Below are positions 56,019 to 64,000 of a stretch of DNA of 64,000 nt, one piece after another; position 1 is the first letter of the stretch; each line of letters starts with the position of its first letter. Source of the stretch: Psococerastis gibbosa (taxonomy: Eukaryota > Arthropoda > Insecta > Psocodea > Psocidae); contig OZ020484.1 of assembly GCA_963971405.1 (NCBI GenBank), positions 12,462,001-12,526,000 on the forward strand, read 5' to 3'. The translations under genes were made by a program, and so were the position numbers. The notes under the pieces were generated by a model. It worked only from the letters and a program-made list of their open reading frames with translations, searched no databases and had not been told where the DNA came from.

Positions 56019-56159
56019 GGCGGGGTTTCCACATACGTCAATGGTCAATGAGAAACATGAAATTGACGTTTTAGCAGACATTAAAGACATACTAAAAATT
56101 CTGCTACCAAGTCAATTTCATATTTCTCATTGACCATTGACGTATGTGGAAACCCCGCC
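56019..56159. mobile_element. Foldback MITE (CACATACGTCAATGG family)
   Basis: TAA duplication; GGCGGGGTTTCCACATACG ... CGTATGTGGAAACCCCGCC, 141 bp, tip TTTAGCAGACATTAAAGAC. In the phosphatase intron, 550 bases from the 56710 donor. Confidence 0.87.
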
Positions 56160-56709
56160 TAAGGGTATCAACTCCAACTTACATTACCTCCTTCAGGACC
56201 ATGGGATCAATTACAGATTTTGAGTAGATCAAAACTACCAATAAAGTTACTACCAGCCTGCGCATGAACCCCACTAGAGCACTAGGAGATATAAAACCTT
56301 ATAGTAGATGCATAATTTTGATAAAAGGTTCGTATTGATGCATGAAATCATTGAAGGAACTAGCGATATTTCTTTAAAACTAAGATTTTAAGGTATTTTG
56401 TTACACTGACAATTTTAACAGATTCACATATTTAATATTTTTTGTATAAAGATATTAAAATTCTCCGTTTCCAAACTAATATTACAAATTACAAATTCTT
56501 GTTGGTAAAATAAAACAACTATTTCTTTAAAAAAAGTTTTGTCTGTGCATAAGAAAAAGGAAAAAAAATACTTACATCACCCAGAAGCTAAGTACTGAAA
56601 TGATTTAAAGCACTAAGCGCTCAGTACACTAACGCAGTTCATGCGCCGTCAGCAACCTTGCTAACTGACAACTGCCTAAAAATATACCAACTAAAACAGC
56701 GGCTCTTAC

Positions 56710-57027
56710 CTATAAAATTAAAGGCGTCCTCAAAATACTGCTTGAGGTTCTGCTGCCCCGAGTCTGTCGCGGGGAGCTGTCGGTAGAGGATGCCCTCAGT
56801 CTCGTGGTAGCCGGGTACGTCAGAGGTGACATTGAGGACGTGTGTGACGCGGAGCGCTCGCAGGACCGACAGGTCGGCCGCGTCCCGCTGGTTACCCAGG
56901 TATAGGAACGGCAGCACCCTCGACACAGCCACGGACTCTACGTCCACGCTGGGCGACGTCTCTGATGGCCAAACAAGTCTATCTTCACAGAGAGTACTGT
57001 GTCTCCTCTTAAACTCTTTATGTCCAC
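56710..57027 (-). CDS. DUSP10/puckered-like MAP-kinase phosphatase, exon with first half of the catalytic domain
   Basis: Exon opened by TTTGTTTCAG and closed by TTTATAG|GTAAGAG; phase 1 at both ends. It begins GHKEFKRRHSTLCED, like the end of the rhodanese (MAPK-docking) domain of MKPs. After a linker comes the dual-specificity phosphatase fold: ILPFLYLGN-type strand (VLPFLYLGNQRDAADL), VTHVLNVTSDVPGYHE, and the general-acid loop LPATDSGQQNLKQYFEDAFNFI. The PATDS..QNL.QYFE.AF.FI run is close to vertebrate DUSP10 (MKP5) and to Drosophila puckered, which act on JNK and p38. The exon is clearly more GC-rich than its surroundings. The 5' exons, including any rhodanese exon, are either beyond the window or replaced by the candidate at 62954. 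Next exon: 45348. Confidence 0.9.
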
Positions 57028-58299
57028 CTGAAACAAATTTAAAAAAACGCAATTATTACAAAACCTTTGGTTAATTTTATCGATTGTAGGCTTACTAATG
57101 TGAGAGGGAAGGGGGGGGGGGCGATGATAGCCCTGCTGCCTAGTCGTCTTTATATGCCTCTTATAGCGAAGATTGGCGATCATCATGGCAATTTGGAGAC
57201 TGCTGCTCAGAAAATGAAAGTCGTGCTCTTGCCATACCACTTCCTCAGATTTTTCAACCTTCTTCTGCCGGGAGCCCTCAGTCCTATCTTCCCTTGGATT
57301 ATAACATGGAGAAGGTTCCATTTCTTAACCGTTAGCAGCAACTAGGCTTTTGTATCCGTGCGCCTCAGGACTTCGCCATTAGGGACACGATATGCGCAGC
57401 ATACGTCCGTATATTTACATTTCAAATGTACTGATTCTGTTTGCCACAGCTTGGGTCAACGTCCGTTCCATACCATATAGAACGATTGGGACATAAAATT
57501 TTAATTTCAATTTTAATCTGGTCCAACCGAAGATTCCGGCATCGAAGTACTTCCCACATTTTGTTGAAGAAATTTCGAACTACCTAGTCAATACATGCCT
57601 TTTAAGTTAGAAAGAGGAAAAATTCGGTGAGAGGCCAATAGGATTTAATGATTGGGAGATGGTGCAGGGGTCTGCATAGTTGCTTCAGTAATAACTGTTA
57701 GAGCCAAATGATGACCGAGTTAACACTTTCTCTCTTTTAAATAAATTGATCGAGAGGATTAAGAGTAGAGAGTATAGCACTGTCAAATTTGACAGATGAG
57801 AATTCCGCTTTCTATCACAGTACGGTATATCAAAAAGTCAGGAGGGCATGCAACGACCGGTGTCGACCCTTACGATTACAAAACCGATGACATCAACATG
57901 GAAACATACAATACACTGGCCTTGAACCGTAAAACTCCCGTAAGAAACAAGTGGAGTTACAATTAAATTGAGGCACCAGCACAAGAGTTCAGACACAATT
58001 TTATAGAAGAAAGAATACCGAAAATCATTCAGCAGTGGTCACCAGACAAACCAGGTCAATCTGGGGGAGTCCGATGTACGAAATGTATTCTCATGTGTTT
58101 ATACACGGCTGATTCTCAATTGTTTTAATTATTCAATACAATACATTAGCGGGGTTAAGTTTTTCTATTTGAGAACAAATAGGAGCTTAGCGATTGTGGG
58201 GTAACTTTTGATATCCGTGTAATTTACAGTCAATATGCAAGGGATGCATTTAGCTCGGTATTTGTTTTCTCATCGGGGGCGGGGATTGTTTTATCACTT

Positions 58300-58460
58300 T
58301 CGTTTTTTTCTTTAAATGCGAATCGCATACAAACAATTTAATGAATGACCTGTTCAGGGGCCTCTGTAGTTGTTGAGTTACGACACGTCTCCAATCGCAC
58401 GGTGTGTAGAGACTCGCACAAGTATACAAGCACAACACCACCTTGTCATCAAAGCCGAAG
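58300..58460. repeat. Dispersed repeat family 3
   Basis: Copy with AATCGCATACAAACAATTTA and TTGAGTTACGACACGTCTCC. Confidence 0.6.
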
Positions 58461-59094
58461 GGGATCTTGTACTTTTCAACAAAAAGCGAGAAAATGTTAG
58501 GGTAACGCAAGATACCATAAAACAATTTGAAAGAATATTGAAATTTTGTGATGAAAAGCAGGTAGAAAAGTTAATCCAAGAGTAAATAAATTACTCTGTG
58601 TGCCCAAAATATATCTTTTACAAGATAATGAGCAGCTAATAATTTAGCCACTTCCCCAGCGCAGAAATAAAAAAAGATCGCGGCGGGCCAAGCTGAGTAA
58701 TGCTGTCGTAAGGAAATGACTATTTTAATTATTTCCGCAGTAATCCAGTTTTTAAGCACGGGAACAGGTAGGCCTATACTACGATATAAGATACAACCTA
58801 CTGGGAACTCCGTGGTATCATTATGTGCAATTGGACTTTCCACACTGGTCAATAACAACTAAATAGTGCCAATCATGGAAGAATTTAATCTAACTATGCA
58901 TGTGAAGTATCACATCATTTTCTTAATGATGAGTTAGTATAGTGCTATACTAAAAAACAAAATAAAGTAATTCTTAAAACAGGCAGGGTTTTATCATGTT
59001 CAGACATTATAAGTAGTGAGTGATTGGACATTTGAAAAAAATGTACAATAAATAGTAACAACTATATTTTAGATATTTTTTATTTTTATTTTTC

Positions 59095-59268
59095 CATTAA
59101 AAAAAAAGGTTAATCGCATGCAAACAATTTAATGAATGTATTCGATTGACCTCCTCAGTCGCCTCTGTAGGTTAGTACCCGTGTTGAGTTACGACACGTC
59201 GCCGATCGCATGGCGTGTAAAGACTCGCACAAGTGCAAGCACGTTACCACCTGGCCATCAATGCCGAT
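59095..59268. repeat. Dispersed repeat family 3
   Basis: Close to the 9462 copy over its whole length. Confidence 0.65.
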
Positions 59269-59508
59269 TGTAGTGATGTATTGATTGCTTAACTGTTTTT
59301 AATTTTTATCAGCTGTTTTTGTCTCAAAATTTTTATGTGGCGATAATTTTTAATCTTAATTTGGGATTAAAAATTTAAACGGGATAATTTTATAATGGAA
59401 AACGCTATTCAAAATAGTTTTGTTTACAATTTTTAGCTTCAAGAATAAGTTCATACTAACATGCCTAATAGGTCGGCTGGTGGGAGATAAAAATAATGGG
59501 TCCACTAA

Positions 59509-59829
59509 GGCGCGGTTTCCACCGACCGGCTAGGGCTAAATACAAATACGGTGACGTGGTAGCAGACATTCAAGACTTAGGCGGGGTTTCCACCGACTTC
59601 ACATTGCAGAATGCAAATGATATTGACGGAAATTAGAATTTTTCTTTTTATAGAAATGCATTAAAATGTTTCTACTTAACATATCCCATGACGCAATTTT
59701 TTTAATTTTAGTTTGTTTGTGATTTTACTGTATGATCATTGATCAATTTTAACTATAGCTTAGAGGAAAACAAAAATGTCCGTCAATGTCATTTGCATTC
59801 TGCAATGCGAGGTCGGTGGAAACCCCGCC
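59509..59829. mobile_element. Nested foldback MITE, right outer arm missing
   Basis: TAA duplication (59506-59508, 59830-59832); left outer arm GGCGCGGTTTCCACCGACC and adaptor present, right side ends at the inner element's GGTGGAAACCCCGCC. Outer and inner ends are alike here, which may have allowed recombination or use of mixed ends. Confidence 0.8.
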
Positions 59830-60158
59830 TAAGCATACTATTTGAGGTCAAAACCTGCGGACCGGACCCAGGACCCAAACTGAGAAAGAAAAAATTCAGC
59901 GGACAGGGCTGTCCCAAACCGTCCATCGCTATTTAGGTACGGTACACATGGACGATTCAGCACCAGCAAGTTTTTCTTCATTGAAGCAAATGGGTTTGAT
60001 AAATGGTTGGTGCAAAACCACAAAGTCTGCTTCAGATAATTTCTATGAGCTGGCAAGTCGAAGGGAAATCCGTCGGTTTCTACCACTGACTCGGTGGTTT
60101 TCCAACAACCCATTGGCTACAGTGATAAAAACAAGTCGGCAACTGATCCGTTTGGACA

Positions 60159-60308
60159 CTAGCTACATTTTCTGGCCATGCTTAGGAGGGCATGTAAAGC
60201 AGGCGGTCCCGAGCCTTCCTAGTCGAGTGTAAGAGAGAGCTTTATAGCCCTAACTCCGCTAGGTTGGCTTAGTAATAGAAACAACAAAACGTCCTCATTT
60301 ATTTATTT
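60159..60308 (+). repeat. tRNA-derived SINE family 1, headless
   Basis: From CTACATTTTCTGGCCATGCT to the TTTATTTATTTT tail. Confidence 0.75.
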
Positions 60309-60371
60309 TAGTCTTGCCAACAAGGAAAAAATAATTGCCATGATAAGCTGATGTTGGTATATATACTTCTA

Positions 60372-60590
60372 TGTTAGTAGTAGTAGTGTTCGTCGGGTTA
60401 ATAACGACTTAGGCCTCATTTGGGCCCATAGAGCGACCCCGACTTGACTGTCCTATGCCAGCCCATAAGACAGTGGACTTCCTGATTATAGTGGATTCCG
60501 AACCACTTGAGAAACACAGTTATCTGCAGCTTTGAACCTGCTCTGGTCCGCTGGATTCAACTTTGTATGGTACTTCTATGTTAGTCTACT
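60372..60590 (-). repeat. Dispersed repeat family 2 (SINE-like)
   Basis: Inverted copy: AGTGGATTCCGAACCACTTG, CAGCTTTGAACCTGCTCTGG, GTCCGCTGGATTCAAC. Confidence 0.6.
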
Positions 60591-60863
60591 ACTATTTCAG
60601 CGGCCGCTTTGGTTAAAAGATTGACGCTGTTTATCCCTGTGGGCTGCTGTTTTGGTTGCCGGGGACAGATATACCAACGGACTGAACGGACGAAAAATTT
60701 AGTGAATTAATATCCGTTTAGATACATTATTTTAAGTAATTATATGATTATATGGCAAATTCACTGTTCATTTATCACGCATAAAAAGTTTGCGGCCAAA
60801 TGTCGGCGATTTGAGTTAAACATGGGCCTATCGGATCATCAACTGAATTGAATATGTGTCGCA

Positions 60864-61000
60864 GGCGGCTATTCCACTTGTCAATATTCCGTCATTTGTG
60901 CATCAATAATGGATGATCTTCTTGTTTTTATATAGAGTGAAAAAATCTCATCAATTATTGAAGCACAAATGACGGAATATTGACAAGTGGAATAGCCGCC
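60864..61000. mobile_element. Foldback MITE (GGCGGCTATTCCA group), short form
   Basis: GGCGGCTATTCCACTTGTC ... GACAAGTGGAATAGCCGCC, 137 bp, arms of about 55 bp. Confidence 0.82.
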
Positions 61001-61095
61001 GTAAGGAATGGTCCGCTCGTGCGACATTTTCAACGCATTGAAATTACCTGGCTCGAAATAGAGAATGACATAGTTTTGGGGTGATTAATGTATTA

Positions 61096-61479
61096 GGCGC
61101 CCATTCCATTGACCGGCTAGGGCTATTTCCAAAAACAGTGACGTGGTAGCAGACATTCAAGACTTAGGTTGCGTTTCCACTGATCTCGCATTGCAGAATG
61201 CAAATGACATTGACGGAAATTAGAATTTTTCTTTTTATAGAAATCTCTTAAAATGTTTGTACTTAACATATCCCATGACGCCATTTTTTAATTTTAGTTT
61301 GTTTGTTTGTGATTTTACTGTATGATCATTGATCAATTTTAACTATGGCATAGAGGAAAATAAACATTTCCGTCAATTCTGCAATGCGAGGTCGGTGGAA
61401 ACACCACCTAAGTCTTGAATGTCTGCTACCACGTCACCGTTTTTGGAAATAGCCCTAGCCGGTCAATGGAATGGGCACC
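61096..61479. mobile_element. Nested foldback MITE, complete
   Basis: TTA at left, GTA at right (one base decayed). Nearly identical to the copies at 62427 and 26469. Confidence 0.85.
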
Positions 61480-62426
61480 GTAACAAGTGCTGGCAGAGAA
61501 AGGGCATACTCCGATTAACAACGGTTATTGTTTTTCCACTTGATCTCGTGTGGGTGCCCGATGAATCACAAACAATACTCTTGCTCCCTAAAAGGTGAAC
61601 AATGAACCCTTTCCCCCTTATTTGGGACCCACAGATGTACAGAGCCCAATGATTCATGCACAACAGCAGGGCCATTCACTCCTTTTCTACTAGGGGTAGT
61701 ATTTTATAGAAATTTCCCGCCTCATTATGAGTCATTCTGCGATTGGTATTTGGTGCTCTTGAGAAGAGATTGGGCTGTCATACATTCAGTGCTGGATCTA
61801 GGGCAAGGGACGAGTAGGCCTACCCGCGCAGGTGGCCTGAAGAGCGCCAAAATGACCCGAAGGAAAATGTAGACGATCTAATATTAATTTAGAACTTTGT
61901 GCAACTTGAAACTTTGGCCTGATAAAAAAAGGAGGCATAAAATTATAACTTCGGTTCAGGTTCGAATCTCGTTAAGGCCTGAGCATTTTTGCACCGTAGT
62001 CCGTTCCGTTCTTCACATTTATGAAAGAATTCCTTACTCCTTTGAAATATAATCATATACCTCCAGCCTACATACTGCAGGGTCTTAAATGCCCCCGGCT
62101 CCTTAAAAAAACTATATTGGGGCATTTTCAAGCTTTGCCTCACCTAAAAAACAGCCTTACACTTGTTTTTTTCTCATTAATTGCGTTAATAAGTAGAGAC
62201 CCATGACAACACAATTGTACAAATAGGCTACAGTATTTGAACGTTCCATTGAAATAGAAAATAAACTTTGATGTTATGCATGAGTCACAAGAGCAAATTA
62301 AGGACCATGCTCAACAACCTTAGAAATGTCTCAACTCTCGTTAAATAATTCTGCAGGGCACCGCTATGCTCCAAAGCCGTACTGATGCATTTCTAAGGGT
62401 AGGGAACACGGCCCTAAATACTCTTA

Positions 62427-62802
62427 GGCGCCCATTCCATTGACCAGCTAGGGCTATTTCCAAAAACAGTGACGTGGTAGCAGACATTCAAGACTTAGGT
62501 TGCGTTTCCATCGATCTCGCATTGCAGAATGCAAATGACATTGACGGAAATTAGAATTTTTCTTTTTATAGAAATCTATTAAAATGTTTGTACTTAACAT
62601 ATCCCATGACGCCATTTTTTAATTTTAGTTTGTTTGTGATTTTACTGTATGATCATTGATCAATTTTAACTATGGCATAGAGGAAAATAAACATTTCAAT
62701 TCTGCAATGCGAGGTCGGTGGAAACGCCACCTAAGTCTTGAATGTCTGCTACCACGTCACCGTTTTTGGAAATAGCCCTAGCCGGTCAATGGAATGGGCA
62801 CC
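62427..62802. mobile_element. Nested foldback MITE, complete
   Basis: Perfect TTA duplication, same orientation as the copy 1.3 kb to the left; lacks a few bases around CATTTCAATTCTGC. Confidence 0.85.
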
Positions 62803-62953
62803 TTATAGAATAAACTCTAGCAGAATCTCAAGTCAAACCAAATTCCAAAATCAAAACAACAAATTAAATTACCCAGTATTGCCACACAAAAAGCCTAAGA
62901 AACCTCATTCACAAAAATAATGACCCAAAGTTAAAAAAAAAGCAAAAACCTAC

Positions 62954-63017
62954 CTGTACCCCAATTCGGTACAGCCACCAGGGAAAGTAACATACAAGGG
63001 GCACTTCTTCGGCTCAT
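62954..63017 (-). CDS. Candidate alternative first coding exon of the phosphatase gene
   Basis: A short open reading stretch (MSRRSAPCMLLSLVAVPNWG, then T) ends at a usable donor, ACAG|GTAGGT, leaving one base of a codon. That is exactly the phase needed by the phosphatase exon at 57027, so joining gives a 226-residue protein without a rhodanese domain, the architecture seen in puckered. Four perfect AP-1 sites lie within 720 bases upstream on this strand. It has no homology that I recognise, and the stretch could also be entered as an internal exon from TTGCTGTAG at 63043. This is a weak call. Confidence 0.25.
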
Positions 63018-63160
63018 GACGTCTCTACAGACAATGGCACCCCTACAGCAAAAACATATAATAAAACCGAAAACAAAGTAGTGACAGCAACACGAGTAGC
63101 CTACAGCAGAAAATGAAATGACTCTTCTGTCACCAGTTGTCAAAAACACGGCGAATCTGT

Positions 63161-63739
63161 TGAGTCAGAAGACCTTCACACATTCTCTGACTCACGCGAG
63201 AGAGCAAGAACCGATATTTAGGGGAGATAAAAACGCATTCTATCGCACAACAGCTAATTGGGAGGGCTTGAGAAACAATGACAGTTAAATTTTCCGATTG
63301 GAAACTAAACAACTGCGTGCTAGCACTGCTGCGCGATCACACTACTAAGGATCATTCGTGACTGAGTATCTACGGCGATAATATGTCTGCGCGATGACTC
63401 AGAGGTTGCGGCACCTTTCCACTGGAGGCAATAGTATACTGATAGCCTCTGGCGCGACGTACTTGTAGATACAAGTTCGAATCTTGACGCCACATCAGTT
63501 GTAAGAAAGAAACTCATCAGTTGTACACACATTTTAAAAGTAGTTGCTGAATGCTGACGCCAATTTCTGGTCATTTTTTCATTATTTAAAAAAGTTAATA
63601 CGCATACAAACTACTTAATATGAATGTATCTGATTAACCTCTTCAATCGCCTCACTAAGTAACCTAATTCTTTATTAGAATCTCAATATCACTTCAAATA
63701 TAAAAAACTCATATCAAATCAGAAAACGCTGATGAGTCA
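63161..63739 (-). promoter_or_regulatory. AP-1 site cluster upstream of candidate first exon
   Basis: Four perfect TGAGTCA/TGACTCA heptamers: 63161-63167, 63188-63194, 63395-63401 and 63733-63739. The nearest is about 120 bases upstream of 63042. The site is the binding sequence of Fos/Jun and ATF dimers. Chance expectation is about 0.07 in 580 bases at this base composition. Function is inferred. Confidence 0.4.
63580..63660. repeat. Dispersed repeat family 3, fragment
   Basis: TACGCATACAAACTACTTAA and GATTAACCTCTTCAATCGCC. Confidence 0.5.
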
Positions 63740-63927
63740 TTTAACGGACAAGAGCTTGGAATCATCGTAACTAGTCACAGGGAAAAAATGATTCACTTAA
63801 ACGGAAATGATGAAACAATATAATAGCACACTATCTTATGATAGTTTCTGATAATTATTAATCTGCGTTTAATTGGATATCAGGCATGTAGTTTGAACCG
63901 GTGTGCCTTATATGTTCTTTTTGCTTT

Positions 63928-64000
63928 CCAATGTATACGTAGTATAAGGAAAGCTTTGTGATGGTCGAAATTTTCGATTCCGAGATTTCAACTGATTTAT
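63928..64000 (+). mobile_element. CAGACAGA-containing DNA element, cut by the window end
   Basis: Starts TTGCTTTCCAATGTATACG and follows the family for 73 bases. Diverged internal pieces of the family are also at 17640-17985 and 24795-25030. Confidence 0.65.

Larger units (their letters stand above)
45349..56709 (-). other. 11.4-kb intron of the phosphatase gene
   Basis: Bounded by the donor at 56709-56708 and the acceptor at 45350-45349. It holds at least ten transposon copies (listed) and AP-1 sites at 46796, 48117, 49685, 49744, 49779, 52225, 53271, 53717, 53866 and 53975. Confidence 0.85.
57028..62953 (-). other. 5' region of the phosphatase gene (intron or flank)
   Basis: No rhodanese-type exon was found on the minus strand here. 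Contains repeats of families 2 and 3, foldbacks and AP-1 sites at 61728 and 62281. 57030-58299 and 61480-62426 have no recognised feature otherwise. Confidence 0.5.

Noticed and set aside
56938-57321. 127-codon minus-strand ORF over the phosphatase exon
   Set aside because: Wrong frame relative to the phosphatase reading frame, and it runs through the acceptor at 57028; no recognisable domain.
61096-62802. CRISPR-like or tandem array of 380-bp repeats
   Set aside because: The copies are independent foldback transposons with their own TTA duplications, not regularly spaced repeats.
57067-62953. Search for a rhodanese-domain exon of the phosphatase on the minus strand
   Set aside because: No stretch with the expected domain motifs and splice sites was found; probably beyond the window or absent.

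Overview
This is a piece of an AT-rich animal nuclear genome. Introns, MITE-type DNA transposons, tRNA-derived SINEs, non-LTR relics and a Copia LTR element all fit an invertebrate, most likely an arthropod. The puckered/DUSP10-type phosphatase fits this, but the sequence does not fix the species. Protein-coding exons cover only a few kb; most of the window is mobile-element DNA and featureless intergenic or intronic sequence.

Layout. 1-20 kb: no host gene recognised; foldback MITEs, hAT-type MITEs, SINEs and a LINE relic. 20.13-24.47 kb: an intact, apparently young Copia retrotransposon on the minus strand (1269-codon gag-pol, 186-bp LTRs, 5-bp target duplication). 24.48-28.0 kb: more foldback elements. 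28.06-28.33 kb: a LINE ORF2 relic. 28.4-31.6 kb: the last two exons of a plus-strand gene for a coiled-coil protein that I cannot name. 34.86-39.69 kb: a complete four-exon minus-strand gene for an F-box/FBA-domain protein of the FBXO2/FBXO6 (Fbs) type, 294 residues when assembled across phase-compatible splice sites; its introns hold a LINE relic and MITEs. 45.05-57.03 kb, perhaps to 63.0 kb: a minus-strand dual-specificity MAP-kinase phosphatase of the DUSP10/puckered type. Two certain exons are separated by an 11.4-kb intron, and a possible alternative first exon lies at about 63.0 kb.

How the parts work together. The F-box protein would be the substrate receptor of an SCF ubiquitin ligase reading N-glycans on misfolded proteins. 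The phosphatase would switch off JNK/p38 kinases. Perfect AP-1 sites (TGAGTCA/TGACTCA) are strongly over-represented in the phosphatase locus by my hand count, which suggests a JNK-AP-1 negative feedback loop written into its intron and 5' region.

The least ordinary material is a set of foldback (near-palindromic) elements. They share termini (TWA target duplication, then GGCG...TTCCA) and a central hairpin built on GTAGCAGACATTAAAGAC, while their arms differ completely between families. One group is a nested element, a foldback inside a foldback, that seems to have spread as a unit; a paralogous empty site inside this window supports its boundaries.
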